Source: Butyrivibrio sp. INlla21
Lineage (GTDB): Bacteria > Bacillota > Clostridia > Lachnospirales > Lachnospiraceae
Direction of reading: 5' to 3'
NCBI RefSeq assembly: GCF_900116875.1
Contig: NZ_FPCC01000003.1
Coordinates: 62,001 to 126,000, forward strand
DNA: 64,000 nucleotides
Within the stretch, counting starts at the first letter, position 1. Each line of letters starts with the position of its first letter. Below the pieces are notes generated by a model. The model was not told the origin of the DNA. It worked only from the letters and a program-made list of their open reading frames with translations, and ran no database searches. Both the position numbers and the translations under genes were made by a program. Positions 8,539 to 17,997 of the stretch are shown piece after piece.

Positions 8539-8569
8539 AAAAAAGAAGGCTTTATCAGCCTTCTTTTTT
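8539..8569. terminator. Bidirectional terminator between tRNA-Thr and the glgB homologue
   Basis: AAAAAAGAAGGC and GCCTTCTTTTTT enclose a loop of about seven bases. It sits just after the tRNA on the plus strand and just after the GlgB-like stop on the minus strand, and both strands end in a T run. Confidence 0.9.
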
Positions 8570-8571
8570 TA

Positions 8572-10992
8572 TTACTTTTTTCTTCTGCCGCGCTTTTTCT
8601 TATTGATATTCTTTATTGCTTCTTTGGAAACAATATCAAATATTCTTTCCTCTTCGATCTTGGCATATTTTTCTTCTATAGCCTTTTCCTCGTTCGCGAG
8701 CTCTTTTTCATATTTTTTCTTAAGCTCCGAAATAAGTCTCTGCTCCTCTTCGTTCTGCTTTTCTTTTAGAGCGGTGAGTTTCTCAGCTCGCTCTTTTTCT
8801 TTCTTGATCTCCTCTTCTTCCTTAATTGCACGTATCTTCTTCTCCTGCTGTGTATAAGGAGTAAGCGAGAAGATTGCAAGCGAAACGGGAGCAAGTTTTA
8901 TGCTGACGGAATAATCGCGTCCGTCGGCCTCTTTTCTTTTAGCTTCAATCTTGCCTTCATTGAGGATTCCGGAGCCGCCGTAGCTGACATCGTCACTGTT
9001 AAAAATTTCCGTATATCTTCCGTCAGCGATGACACCTATCTCATATTCACGCTCGATTCCCGCCATGTTGGCAACAACGAGCAGAATCTCTTTTTCATCA
9101 GAACTCTTACGTGCAAAAGAGATCATGCAATCATCCGCAGCCAGATTATTGATCCATTCAAAGCCGCCCTCAACACTGTCAAGCTGATGAAGTGCCGGAT
9201 GCTCTTTATAAAGAGCATTAAGCTTTGAAAGCATGTTTTCAACAAACACCGACTGGTCAACAGTGAGTGCATCAGGTTCCATATATATGTGCTTTCTTCC
9301 GGGATGAACCATCATAAAGCTCAGCGCCAGCCTTAGATTTGCCATCTTCTGATTGGAATCACCCGGCATGAGATAATACAGACCATCCAGTCCCTTTTCA
9401 AGCTCCTCATGCGTAAAGCTTAAGATAAAGCGCTCTGTATAACTGTAGATAATGCTAAACGTAAGCTCGTCGTGGTGGCCCGATCTAAACAATGGATCGT
9501 TCTGCATGTAAGAAAGAAAATCTCTCGTCCAGCCGTTGTTCCACTTATAATCAAACCCAAGTCCGCCGTCGTCTATACTGTCGGTAACCTGCGGCCAGCA
9601 TGCCGTCTCCTTGGTTATCATGAATACTCCGGGATTATCCTTATGTACGGCAGTAGTTAACTGTTTAAGAAACTCAAGCGCCTCCAAATTCTCGTTTCCG
9701 CCGTAGATATTGGGCATCCACTCTCCCGGTTTTCTGTCATAGTCAAGATAAAGAATCCTTGAGATATCGGATATCCTAAGACCGTCCACATGATATTTTT
9801 CAATCCAGAAAAGAGCGTTTGAAACAAGGAAATTCGTAACTTCTTTTCTACCGTAATCAAATATCAGATCGCCTGATTTGGGATGGATTCCAACTCTCGG
9901 ATCTTCGTATTCATAAAGAGCTTTACCGTCAAAATCGCTAAGTCCGTATGACGCCTTGGGAAAGAACGTTGGAACCCAATCAAGGATGACTCTGATTCCG
10001 TTCTCATGCATGGTATTTACAAAGTTCATAAACTCTTCAGGCTTACCGTTGGCATCATCAAGAGCAAAGAAATCAAGAATATGATAAAAATGCTCGGGAA
10101 TATGCTTCATAACAGGCATAAGTTCAACTGTATCAAAGCCGTGGTCCGTAACATAAGTCAGGATATCTTGCGTTATCTCTTCTATTGTAGTCTTATGCTC
10201 ATGTCTTTCGGCAAACGCATCAAGAGAAAGCTCGCAAATAGAAAGAGCCCCCTCGTCCTTGTCGAATTTCTTTCTTGCGGCGATCCACTTTTCATCAGTC
10301 CATTTAAACGGAGCAAACTTATTTATAACGGAAATAACGCCGTTTTCTCCTTTTGATTTTGTAGCATAGGGATCGGGTCTTTTATAGATGTGACCGCTTC
10401 TGGTCTTAACTTCAAATTGATAGCCGTCGTCTACCTTGGCGCCCGGAACAAATATCTCAAAAATTCCGATAGGATCGAGTCTGTGCATCTGACACATTCT
10501 TCCGTCCCAATTATTGAAATCACCAATAACGCTGACTCTGGCAGCAGAAGGAGCCCATACCGCGAACTGCGTGCCGGCTACTCCGCCACGCCTCATGGGA
10601 TGAGCTCCTAATTTTTCATAGATACGGTAATGAATACCGCTACCGAACTTTATAAAATCCTCACGGTCCATGGTAGGTCCGAAGGAATAAGGATCAATAA
10701 CAGTTTCCTGCTTGTCGTTTTCATCGGTTATGATGAATTTGTACTTAAGCTTGTCAACATAAGGAACAATAGCCGCATAAAAACCGGCTTCATCGGCAAG
10801 CTCCATCTCATAAGCCTTCTTGGTATTCTCAACAAGAACACTTACAGCCTTCGCATTTGGATAAAAAGCCTGCACAAGATAGTTTCCTCCAACCTTATGT
10901 GCTCCGAGTATTCTGTGTGGATCGTCTCCGTCAGAATAAATAATCTCTTCAATCTCCGGCCAGTTCATCATCTTGTACAGTCTGTTATTCAC
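8572..10992 (-). CDS. GlgB-like protein (glycogen branching enzyme homologue) lacking catalytic residues
   Basis: About 806 residues from the GTG at 10992 (GGAGGGG site; a TTG at 11007 lies inside that site). The architecture is that of GlgB: an N-terminal module, a CBM48 domain with GTQFAVWAPSA and DFNNWDG, a GH13 barrel and an all-beta C-terminal domain with NSDDVSYGGSG. The catalytic positions are all changed. Region I GHF is TFF. The nucleophile Asp in GLRVDAV is Ser (about 408, GLRISDI). The acid/base Glu is Lys (about 461, ITKET). The third Asp in SHDE is Glu (about 529, THEE). The EFGQ segment is absent. It therefore looks like a non-catalytic glucan-binding protein. The last ~90 residues are an unusual Lys/Glu coiled coil ending in KKKRGRRKK. 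It follows the DUF1015 gene by 44 bases in the serC-serA operon. The fold is certain; loss of activity is inferred. Confidence 0.88.
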   Translation of the reverse strand: MNNRLYKMMNWPEIEEIIYSDGDDPHRILGAHKVGGNYLVQAFYPNAKAVSVLVENTKKAYEMELADEAGFYAAIVPYVDKLKYKFIITDENDKQETVIDPYSFGPTMDREDFIKFGSGIHYRIYEKLGAHPMRRGGVAGTQFAVWAPSAARVSVIGDFNNWDGRMCQMHRLDPIGIFEIFVPGAKVDDGYQFEVKTRSGHIYKRPDPYATKSKGENGVISVINKFAPFKWTDEKWIAARKKFDKDEGALSICELSLDAFAERHEHKTTIEEITQDILTYVTDHGFDTVELMPVMKHIPEHFYHILDFFALDDANGKPEEFMNFVNTMHENGIRVILDWVPTFFPKASYGLSDFDGKALYEYEDPRVGIHPKSGDLIFDYGRKEVTNFLVSNALFWIEKYHVDGLRISDISRILYLDYDRKPGEWMPNIYGGNENLEALEFLKQLTTAVHKDNPGVFMITKETACWPQVTDSIDDGGLGFDYKWNNGWTRDFLSYMQNDPLFRSGHHDELTFSIIYSYTERFILSFTHEELEKGLDGLYYLMPGDSNQKMANLRLALSFMMVHPGRKHIYMEPDALTVDQSVFVENMLSKLNALYKEHPALHQLDSVEGGFEWINNLAADDCMISFARKSSDEKEILLVVANMAGIEREYEIGVIADGRYTEIFNSDDVSYGGSGILNEGKIEAKRKEADGRDYSVSIKLAPVSLAIFSLTPYTQQEKKIRAIKEEEEIKKEKERAEKLTALKEKQNEEEQRLISELKKKYEKELANEEKAIEEKYAKIEEERIFDIVSKEAIKNINKKKRGRRKK

Positions 10993-11036
10993 TATGGTCC
11001 CCTCCAAATAAAAAACAATACTTAAATTGTTGTTAT

Positions 11037-12290
11037 TTAGATAATTGTACCATTAATTTCGTGAATAAATAACCCACTTAAGAGCTTAGGCTCAAACCAA
11101 GTTGACTTTGGAGGCATAAGTCTCTTCTCATCGGCAACGGCAAAAAGCTCCGAAATAGATGTGGGATACATGGAAAAAGCAAGCCTCATGTCATTATGGC
11201 ACCTATCCTCAAGCTCTTTAAGTCCTCTGATTCCTCCGACAAAATCAATTCTCTTATCCGTTCTGGGATCTCCGATACCAAGAATCGGTGAAAGAACTTC
11301 GTTCTGTAAAACAGAAACATCGAGTCCGTCTACAGCATCGCTCTTTAATATGTCTGCATGAGCGGAAAGTCTAAACCATTCGTCATCGATAAACAGGCCA
11401 AACTCTCCTTTTTTAGCAGGTTTAACGGCTTCATTTTCTTTTACAAGATCAAACTTCTCTTTAAGCTTATCAAAGAATTCATCCTTGGAAAGGCCGTTAA
11501 GATCCTTAACCACACGGTTGTAGTCCATGATCATAAGCTCGTTGTCAGGGAAAAGAACCGAGAGGAAATAGTCATACTCCTGCTTACCGCGAACCTTTCC
11601 TTCATTCTCTTCTCTTTTCTTAAGTCCGACCTTGACCGCCGATGCACATCTGTGATGACCGTCCGCAATATATACGGCATCGATGGTGGCAAAGATCCTG
11701 CTGATTGTATCGGTCTCCTCTTTGTCATCAATAACCCATACTCTGGACTTCACATCATCTGCGGAAACAAAATCATAAACGGGTTCATCCAATTCCTTAA
11801 CCTTATTAATAAGATCGGAAAGCATCTTATTTTCTCTGTAGCAAAGGAAAATAGGTCCCGTCTGAGCTTCACAGTTATAGACATGCTTAATTCTGTCTTC
11901 TTCCTTGTCAGCTCTTGTATTCTCATGCTTCTTGATGACTCCGTTTAAATAGTCATCTATAGAAGCGCAGGCAACTATACCGGTCTGAGTTCTTCCGTTC
12001 ATTGTCTGCTCATAGATGTAATAACTCTTTTCTTCGTCCTGAACAAAGACACCGTTCTCCATCTGCTCATGAAGCATGTCATGTGCCTTCTTGTAAACTT
12101 CGGGCGCATACATGTCATGATCGGGCTCGAACTGTGTCTCGGGTCTGTCTATAGCAAGAAAAGACTCGGGATTTTCTTTTACATATTCAAGAGCCTCTTT
12201 TCTGCTAAAAACATCATAGGGAAGAGCCGCAACTCTTCCCACTTTTTCTTTTGTCGGTCTGTATGCCTTAAAAGGTCTGATATCCGCCAT
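11037..12290 (-). CDS. DUF1015 family protein in the serine operon
   Basis: 417 residues, matching the full-length DUF1015 (COG4198) family. The N-terminus has the conserved IRPFKAYRP and LPYDVFSR, a middle motif KHENTRADKEEDR occupies 121-133, and ADGHHRCASAVK falls at about 210-219. The GHHR motif resembles the nucleotide/phosphate-binding GxxR of ParB/Srx-fold proteins. Some ParB/Srx-fold proteins (SerK, SbnI) are free serine kinases, so a role in serine phosphorylation or turnover is a reasonable hypothesis. The gene follows serA by two bases and precedes the GlgB-like gene, which supports a link to serine or phosphoserine metabolism. No biochemical function is visible in the sequence itself. 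Confidence 0.85.
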   Translation of the reverse strand: MADIRPFKAYRPTKEKVGRVAALPYDVFSRKEALEYVKENPESFLAIDRPETQFEPDHDMYAPEVYKKAHDMLHEQMENGVFVQDEEKSYYIYEQTMNGRTQTGIVACASIDDYLNGVIKKHENTRADKEEDRIKHVYNCEAQTGPIFLCYRENKMLSDLINKVKELDEPVYDFVSADDVKSRVWVIDDKEETDTISRIFATIDAVYIADGHHRCASAVKVGLKKREENEGKVRGKQEYDYFLSVLFPDNELMIMDYNRVVKDLNGLSKDEFFDKLKEKFDLVKENEAVKPAKKGEFGLFIDDEWFRLSAHADILKSDAVDGLDVSVLQNEVLSPILGIGDPRTDKRIDFVGGIRGLKELEDRCHNDMRLAFSMYPTSISELFAVADEKRLMPPKSTWFEPKLLSGLFIHEINGTII

Positions 12291-12292
12291 AA

Positions 12293-13462
12293 TTATGCTT
12301 CTTTCTTTACAACTCTGACTCTGATAACACCGTCAACTTTAGTAAGCTTCTTAACAAGATCGTCTGTGATCTTATCTTCAAGATCGATAAGTGTATAAGC
12401 ATAGTCTCCCTTAGACTTATTGGTCATATCGGAGATGTTGTAGCCTGCATCACCGAGCGCAGTTGTGAACTGGCTGATCATGTTGGCAACGTTCTTATGG
12501 AAAATTCCGATTCTGGGACGTGTGCAGATGCCCATGTCGCAGTTAGGATAGTTAACCGAATTGTTGATGTTACCGTTCTCAAGATAATCCTTAAGCTCAA
12601 GAACTGCTTTAACAGCACAGTTATCCTCAGACTCCTCTGTAGAAGCGCCAAGGTGAGGGATAACGATACATCCGTCATGACCTGATGTTGTAGGGTTCGG
12701 GAAGTCTGTAACATACTTACGGATCTTGCCTGAATTGATGCCCGCAAGAACATCAACTTCGTTGCAAAGGATATCTCTTGCAAGGTTGATAAGGATAACA
12801 CCCTTCTTCATCTTAGCGATAGCGTCCGCATTGATCATGCCTTTTGTAGAATCAAGCGCAGGAACATGAACTGTGATGATGTCGCACTTAGAATAAATAT
12901 CATCAACATTGGTTACGTGCTTAACGTCTGAAGAAAGTCTCCAAGCAGCATCAATTGAAAGATAAGGATCATATCCGTAAACATCCATACCAAGCTGTCT
13001 TGCGGCATTAGCTACTCTGACACCGATAGCACCGAGTCCGATGATACCAAGCTTCTTACCAAAGATCTCAGTTCCTGCAAATTTCTTCTTTGACTTCTCT
13101 GTAAGCTTAGCGATATCGGGATCACCTGCATTGGCCTTAACCCACTCTGTACCGCCGATGATATCTCTTGAAGCAATGAGCATTGCAGCAAGAACCATCT
13201 CCTTAACACCGTTGGCATTGGCACCGGGTGTGTTGAATACAACGATACCCTGCTCAGCGCACTTATCAAGGGGGATGTTGTTAACTCCGGCACCTGCTCT
13301 TGCAATTGCAAGAAGGTTGTCAGAGAACTCCATCTCAAGCATGTTGGCACTTCTTACAAGAATGCCTTCTGCGTCATCAACATTGTCTACTACCTGATAC
13401 TCATCAGTGAAATTATTAAGACCGATCTTGGCAATCGGGTTCATGCATTTGTACTTATACAT
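12293..13462 (-). CDS. serA: D-3-phosphoglycerate dehydrogenase
   Basis: 389 residues. It oxidises 3-phosphoglycerate to 3-phosphohydroxypyruvate, the first step of serine synthesis. A Rossmann motif GIIGLGAIGVRVANAA sits near 145. The catalytic Arg and Glu-His of D-2-hydroxyacid dehydrogenases lie in LINLARD and the later IVIPHLGASTEES. A C-terminal ACT domain (about 318-389) probably binds serine for feedback inhibition. This is the short form without the extra ASB domain. Its ATG overlaps the serC stop by one base (TAATG), so the two are translationally coupled. Confidence 0.95.
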   Translation of the reverse strand: MYKYKCMNPIAKIGLNNFTDEYQVVDNVDDAEGILVRSANMLEMEFSDNLLAIARAGAGVNNIPLDKCAEQGIVVFNTPGANANGVKEMVLAAMLIASRDIIGGTEWVKANAGDPDIAKLTEKSKKKFAGTEIFGKKLGIIGLGAIGVRVANAARQLGMDVYGYDPYLSIDAAWRLSSDVKHVTNVDDIYSKCDIITVHVPALDSTKGMINADAIAKMKKGVILINLARDILCNEVDVLAGINSGKIRKYVTDFPNPTTSGHDGCIVIPHLGASTEESEDNCAVKAVLELKDYLENGNINNSVNYPNCDMGICTRPRIGIFHKNVANMISQFTTALGDAGYNISDMTNKSKGDYAYTLIDLEDKITDDLVKKLTKVDGVIRVRVVKKEA

Positions 13463-14544
13463 TATGAATTCTCCTTCTCAAACTTAGCCATAAATTCAAC
13501 GAGCTTCTGAACACCTTCGATAGGCATAGCGTTGTAGATACTTGCTCTCATACCGCCAACCGTTCTGTGTCCCTTAAGGCTTACAAAGCCTGCAGCTGTA
13601 GCTTCTTTGATGAACTTAGCATTAAGCTCTTCGCTGTCAGTTACGAAAGGAACGTTCATAAGTGATCTGTCCTCAGGTCTTACTGTACCCTTGAACATCT
13701 TGCTCTGATCGAGATAATCGTAAAGAATCTTAGCCTTTGCTTCGTTTCTCTTCTTCATCTCCTCAAGTCCGCCCTGCTTCTTGAGCCACTTAAATACAAG
13801 ACCGCACATGTAGATGCTCCAGCAGTTAGGTGTGTTGTAAAGTGAACCGTTGTCTGCCTGAGTCTTCCACTTAAGCATTGTAGGTGTAAATGCGGGAACG
13901 TCATCTCTGATAAGATCTTCTCTGATGATAGCGATAACAAGACCTGCAGGTCCTACGTTCTTCTGAACACCGCCGTAGATCACGCCGTACTTTGTAACAT
14001 CAACAGGCTCTGAAAGGAAGCATGATGATACGTCGGAAACAAGAACATGTCCCTTAGTATTGGGAAGAGTCTTGAACTTTGTTCCGTAGATTGTATTGTT
14101 CTCGCAGATATATACGTAATCAGCATCCTCAGGGATGTCGAGATCCGAACAATCCGGAATGTAAGAGAAAGTCTTGTCGGCACTTGAAGCAACCTCGATA
14201 GCCTCACCGTATTTCTGAGCTTCCTGGTATGCCTTCTTAGCCCACTGACCTGTAACGATATATGCAGCCTTGCCGTTCTTCATAAGGTTAAGAGGAACTG
14301 CAGCGAACTGCTGGCTTGCGCCACCCTGTAAAAAGAGAACCTTGTAGTTGTCAGGAATATTCATAAGATCTCTGATATCCTGCTCGGCAGTCTGAATAAC
14401 CTCATCGAAAGTCTTGGATCTGTGGCTCATCTCGTTGATGGACATTCCACATCCGTTGTAATCAAGCATCTCTGCAGCTGCCTGCTTCAATACTTCCTCG
14501 GGTAACACTGCCGGTCCGGCAGAAAAATTATAAACTCGTGACAC
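13462..14544 (-). CDS. serC: Phosphoserine aminotransferase
   Basis: 360 residues, standard length. SerC is the class V PLP aminotransferase that converts phosphohydroxypyruvate and glutamate to phosphoserine. Diagnostic N-terminal segments are NFSAGPAVLPEEVL and FLQGGASQQFA. The PLP lysine lies in IYGGVQKNVGPAG, and the end has GHRTVGGMRASIYNAM. The start codon is GTG, eight bases after a perfect AGGAGG. It heads the operon serC-serA-DUF1015-GlgB-like. No serB (phosphoserine phosphatase) gene is in the window. The leader 14545-14681 holds no T-box or recognised riboswitch. Confidence 0.96.
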   Translation of the reverse strand: MSRVYNFSAGPAVLPEEVLKQAAAEMLDYNGCGMSINEMSHRSKTFDEVIQTAEQDIRDLMNIPDNYKVLFLQGGASQQFAAVPLNLMKNGKAAYIVTGQWAKKAYQEAQKYGEAIEVASSADKTFSYIPDCSDLDIPEDADYVYICENNTIYGTKFKTLPNTKGHVLVSDVSSCFLSEPVDVTKYGVIYGGVQKNVGPAGLVIAIIREDLIRDDVPAFTPTMLKWKTQADNGSLYNTPNCWSIYMCGLVFKWLKKQGGLEEMKKRNEAKAKILYDYLDQSKMFKGTVRPEDRSLMNVPFVTDSEELNAKFIKEATAAGFVSLKGHRTVGGMRASIYNAMPIEGVQKLVEFMAKFEKENS

Positions 14545-14681
14545 TTTTGTATCCTCCTGTGTTTTATCATATTAAAGCATTAAAAAGCCTCAATAATTTT
14601 ATTCTATACGCAGATAAAAAAATGTCAATAACGTCATTACATAATCTCTGTTATTTTATTTTTTCAAATCGGTTTTTAACC

Positions 14682-14722
14682 AAAAAATTATCCGCTTCTT
14701 TAATCATAAAAGAGCGGATAAT
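14682..14722 (-). terminator. Rho-independent terminator of the leuB-ilvD-ilvB operon
   Basis: ATTATCCGCTCTTT and AAAGAAGCGGATAAT form a long stem around a short loop, followed by TTTTTTGG on the minus strand. It lies immediately after the L,D-transpeptidase stop. Confidence 0.85.
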
Positions 14723-16249
14723 TTAATAGTATAATATGACGGGAGTGCCTACTTCCGCGACATTCCACAATTGTTCGACTGATTCCAAAGGACAATTTAT
14801 GCATCCGTGAGATCCGTTTCTTTTGAAAGTATCTCCTCCGAATTCTTCCTGAGTTCTCCATGTTGCGTCATGAATTCCGACGCCTTTATTAACTCCAAGC
14901 CAATAATTTACATAAGAAACATAATCGGTTCCTCTAAGATAAGTGTGATATCTTTTATTATAGACATTAAAAAGTCCTGCCGGCGTTCCTCTTCCTCTGT
15001 TGATATTTCCGGTAACCACAGGCATCTGCATATTAAGCTCACCGTTTACGTAATAAGAAAGAAGCTGCTCGCTCATATTTACTTCTATATAAGTATCACC
15101 GAGCTCAGTCGCAGCATCATAAGAGGCAACAGAATCATAATAAGAAAGGGGTCTGCTCTCTTCAGCAGAGATATCGCCGGAAACATACTTATCAACGAGA
15201 TAGTTAAACTCTCCGTTCACATCATAGAGACTTCCGTCACCTTTACTTCCCTTTTTGACCAAAATGCTTCCTTCATGAGTCTGTCTGTATCTCTCGATCA
15301 AACTCTTTGTGCTGTGCGACCTCGCGATATTGTTCAGAGTATCATATATTTTCTTTTCACTAAGGATCGGACTTCCATTTGCATCACATACAAAACCGTT
15401 TAGTGTATACATCTCTTCTTCCGAAGGGAATGTTCTAACGGCTCTGTCTATGATAAACAATCCGCTTGCAGGGTCCGTAGACGATGTTTCCTGATTCAAA
15501 TATTCATCAACCTCATCAGCCGTCACAAACCAATCAGATGCAACCGACGGGCCGAAGCTTATCAGCTCACCTCCGATATCATAAGTGATACCGCAGGCCT
15601 GGAGCTCTTTTACCTTATCAAAAAGATCTATCGTAGCCCTCTGCTGTTCTGTAGCCTCAACCTCCGTATAGCAGCCTTCCGTAGCTCCGAGATCGGCTGT
15701 ATCTTCAAGATGAAGCATACAATGATATACGGTATTTACTATCTTTTCTTTATTGGGAACATCGGTTATACCGTTTATAAGAATATAACCGTTATCGCCC
15801 TTCTCAATATAGACATCATTACTTCCTATATCAGAAAAGATCTCCCAATCATTTACAAAACCAAGAAGCTTATCTTCATTAAGAGATACTCTCGGTTCAA
15901 CTTTTACAATGAGATTTTGAAAGAGATTATAGCCCCAGAGAAAAGAATTCCGTGACTCAATAAAAGAATTAAGTGATTCGGTATAATCCGCATTAAAATC
16001 TACGGATTCCGCACTTATATAAAGCTCGGCTCCTCCGGCGTCAATTACATTGACGCCTTCGTATCCGTGCTTAGCAAGAAGTTCTTTATTTACTGTTTCA
16101 ACACTCTTTCCTGTACAATAAACACCGTTTATCCAACAGCAGCAAGGAAAACCTTCACTGTAATAAAACGCAAGTGCTATGTACAAAGCTATAATGGCCG
16201 CCAGGTTTAACCAAAGTACAAGCCATATCCGCTTAAATTTTCTCTTCAT
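14723..16249 (-). CDS. Membrane-anchored L,D-transpeptidase (YkuD domain)
   Basis: 508 residues. An N-terminal signal anchor (about 8-30) is followed by an extracellular region related to the PG_binding_4 domains seen before YkuD in Firmicutes. The C-terminal YkuD domain (about 385-508) has GIHDATW, then SHGCINCP with the catalytic Cys and its His. L,D-transpeptidases cross-link peptidoglycan through 3-3 bonds or attach proteins. It ends the leuB-GT39-ilvD-ilvB operon, 36 bases after ilvB, with a terminator directly behind. The functional tie to branched-chain amino-acid synthesis is not obvious. Confidence 0.9.
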   Translation of the reverse strand: MKRKFKRIWLVLWLNLAAIIALYIALAFYYSEGFPCCCWINGVYCTGKSVETVNKELLAKHGYEGVNVIDAGGAELYISAESVDFNADYTESLNSFIESRNSFLWGYNLFQNLIVKVEPRVSLNEDKLLGFVNDWEIFSDIGSNDVYIEKGDNGYILINGITDVPNKEKIVNTVYHCMLHLEDTADLGATEGCYTEVEATEQQRATIDLFDKVKELQACGITYDIGGELISFGPSVASDWFVTADEVDEYLNQETSSTDPASGLFIIDRAVRTFPSEEEMYTLNGFVCDANGSPILSEKKIYDTLNNIARSHSTKSLIERYRQTHEGSILVKKGSKGDGSLYDVNGEFNYLVDKYVSGDISAEESRPLSYYDSVASYDAATELGDTYIEVNMSEQLLSYYVNGELNMQMPVVTGNINRGRGTPAGLFNVYNKRYHTYLRGTDYVSYVNYWLGVNKGVGIHDATWRTQEEFGGDTFKRNGSHGCINCPLESVEQLWNVAEVGTPVILYY

Positions 16250-16285
16250 CTTTTTTCCCCAACTTAAATGAAGTATTTATAAATA

Positions 16286-17968
16286 TTATTTTTTCTTCGC
16301 AAGATCCTTGGCATCGAAAGCTTCACTGATAGAAGCGCCCGCAGGAACCATAGGGAACACCTTGTCGTCCTCTTCTATAACGCAATCGATCACTACAGGA
16401 ACTTTTGAATTTAACGCTTTCTTCAAAGCATCTTCAACTTCAGACTTTTTGGTAATCCTGATCGCTTTGCACCCAAGTGCCTCTGCAACCTTACAATAAT
16501 CAACCTTATCGGAAAATACAGTCTGTGAGTAGTGCTTTTCATAGAAAAGAGTCTGCCACTGTCTTACCATTCCGAGAACGCTGTTGTTGATAATGATCTC
16601 AACGATAGGAATACCGTATCCGGAAGCGGTAGCAAGCTCGTTCATATTCATTCTAAAGCAGCCGTCGCCTGTGATATTTACACAAACCTTATCAGGCATG
16701 CCGACTTTGGCTCCGATACAAGCTCCGAGTCCGTATCCCATAGTACCGAGGCCTCCCGATGTAAGGAAGGTTCTGGGATTTCTGAATTTATAATACTGAG
16801 CTGTCCACATCTGATGCTGACCTACATCGGTCGAGATAATGGCATCACCCTTGGTAAGCTTATCTAATGTTTCGATGATATAAGGGCATGTGAGCTTATC
16901 CTTCTCATAGCTAAGAGGGAACTGCTTCTTGTAATCATCAATCTTTGCTACCCAATCGGAATGATCCATCTTAGGAAGTACTTTATTGATATCAGAAAGA
17001 ACTTCCTTAAGATCTCCTACTATAGAATAATTGGTTCTGATATTCTTGTTAATCTCTGCGGCGTCCACATCAATCTGAAGGATCTTTGCTTTTGAAGCAA
17101 ATGTCTTGGCGTTACCCGTAACTCTGTCAGAGAATCTGGCTCCGAGAGTAACGAGAAGGTCGCACTCACTTACACCGAAATTGGCAGCCTTTGTTCCGTG
17201 CATACCGATCATTCCGGCATAAAGCTTATCTGTTCCGTCAAAAGCGCCTTTTCCCATAAGTGTGTCGCAAACAGGTGCATTGAATTTGGAAACAAACTCT
17301 GCAAGCTCTTTGGAAGCACCTGAAATAACGGCTCCGCCACCTACATAAATAAAAGGACGCTTTGAAGCCTTGAGCATCTTAAGAACAGCATTTATGTTTT
17401 CATCTGTATAAGATTTCTTAGGCTCTTCTTTTTTATCATTTTTAAGAGGCTTAAAGTCACAGGTCTTGGCTGTTACATCCTTGGTGATATCAACAAGAAC
17501 CGGGCCGGGGCGACCTGAAGTAGCGATTTTAAATGCCTTTCTCATAGTGGAAGCAAGCTCTTTAATGTCTTTTACAATATAGCCATGCTTGGTGATAGGC
17601 ATCGTGATTCCTGCAATATCAGCCTCCTGGAAAGTATCTTTTCCAAGAAGAGGCAGATTAACGTTACACGTAACCGCAACCATGGGAACAGAATCCATAT
17701 ATGCGGTAGCAATTCCGGTTACAAGATTGGTAGCACCGGGTCCGCTTGTCGCAAAACAAACGCCAACCTTACCCGTAGCTCTTGCATAACCGTCGGCAGC
17801 ATGTGCCGCGCCCTGCTCATGTGAAGTTCTGATATGCAAAAAATCATTCTGCTGTTTGTACAGCTCATCGTAAATATTGAGAATACTTCCGCCGGGATAA
17901 CCGAAAACGGTATCCACGCCCTGTTCTTTCAAACATTCCAAAACGATCTGTGAACCAGTAAGTTGCAT
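16286..17968 (-). CDS. ilvB: Acetolactate synthase large subunit (AHAS, paralogue 1)
   Basis: 560 residues, a canonical ThDP-dependent AHAS large subunit. It condenses two pyruvate to acetolactate, or pyruvate plus 2-ketobutyrate to acetohydroxybutyrate. The catalytic Glu lies in RTSHEQGAAHAADGYAR. The ThDP motif is GDGCFRMN with the later NNSVLGMVRQWQ. The Trp of RQWQ, which in studied AHAS favours 2-ketobutyrate and binds herbicides, is present here. It lies 29 bases after ilvD and before the L,D-transpeptidase. No small subunit gene is adjacent, so it may share one of the two ilvN genes at 52.6-53.7 kb. The ribosome site is weak. Confidence 0.95.
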   Translation of the reverse strand: MQLTGSQIVLECLKEQGVDTVFGYPGGSILNIYDELYKQQNDFLHIRTSHEQGAAHAADGYARATGKVGVCFATSGPGATNLVTGIATAYMDSVPMVAVTCNVNLPLLGKDTFQEADIAGITMPITKHGYIVKDIKELASTMRKAFKIATSGRPGPVLVDITKDVTAKTCDFKPLKNDKKEEPKKSYTDENINAVLKMLKASKRPFIYVGGGAVISGASKELAEFVSKFNAPVCDTLMGKGAFDGTDKLYAGMIGMHGTKAANFGVSECDLLVTLGARFSDRVTGNAKTFASKAKILQIDVDAAEINKNIRTNYSIVGDLKEVLSDINKVLPKMDHSDWVAKIDDYKKQFPLSYEKDKLTCPYIIETLDKLTKGDAIISTDVGQHQMWTAQYYKFRNPRTFLTSGGLGTMGYGLGACIGAKVGMPDKVCVNITGDGCFRMNMNELATASGYGIPIVEIIINNSVLGMVRQWQTLFYEKHYSQTVFSDKVDYCKVAEALGCKAIRITKKSEVEDALKKALNSKVPVVIDCVIEEDDKVFPMVPAGASISEAFDAKDLAKKK

Positions 17969-17997
17969 TTCTTATATACCATCCTATTTATATATAA

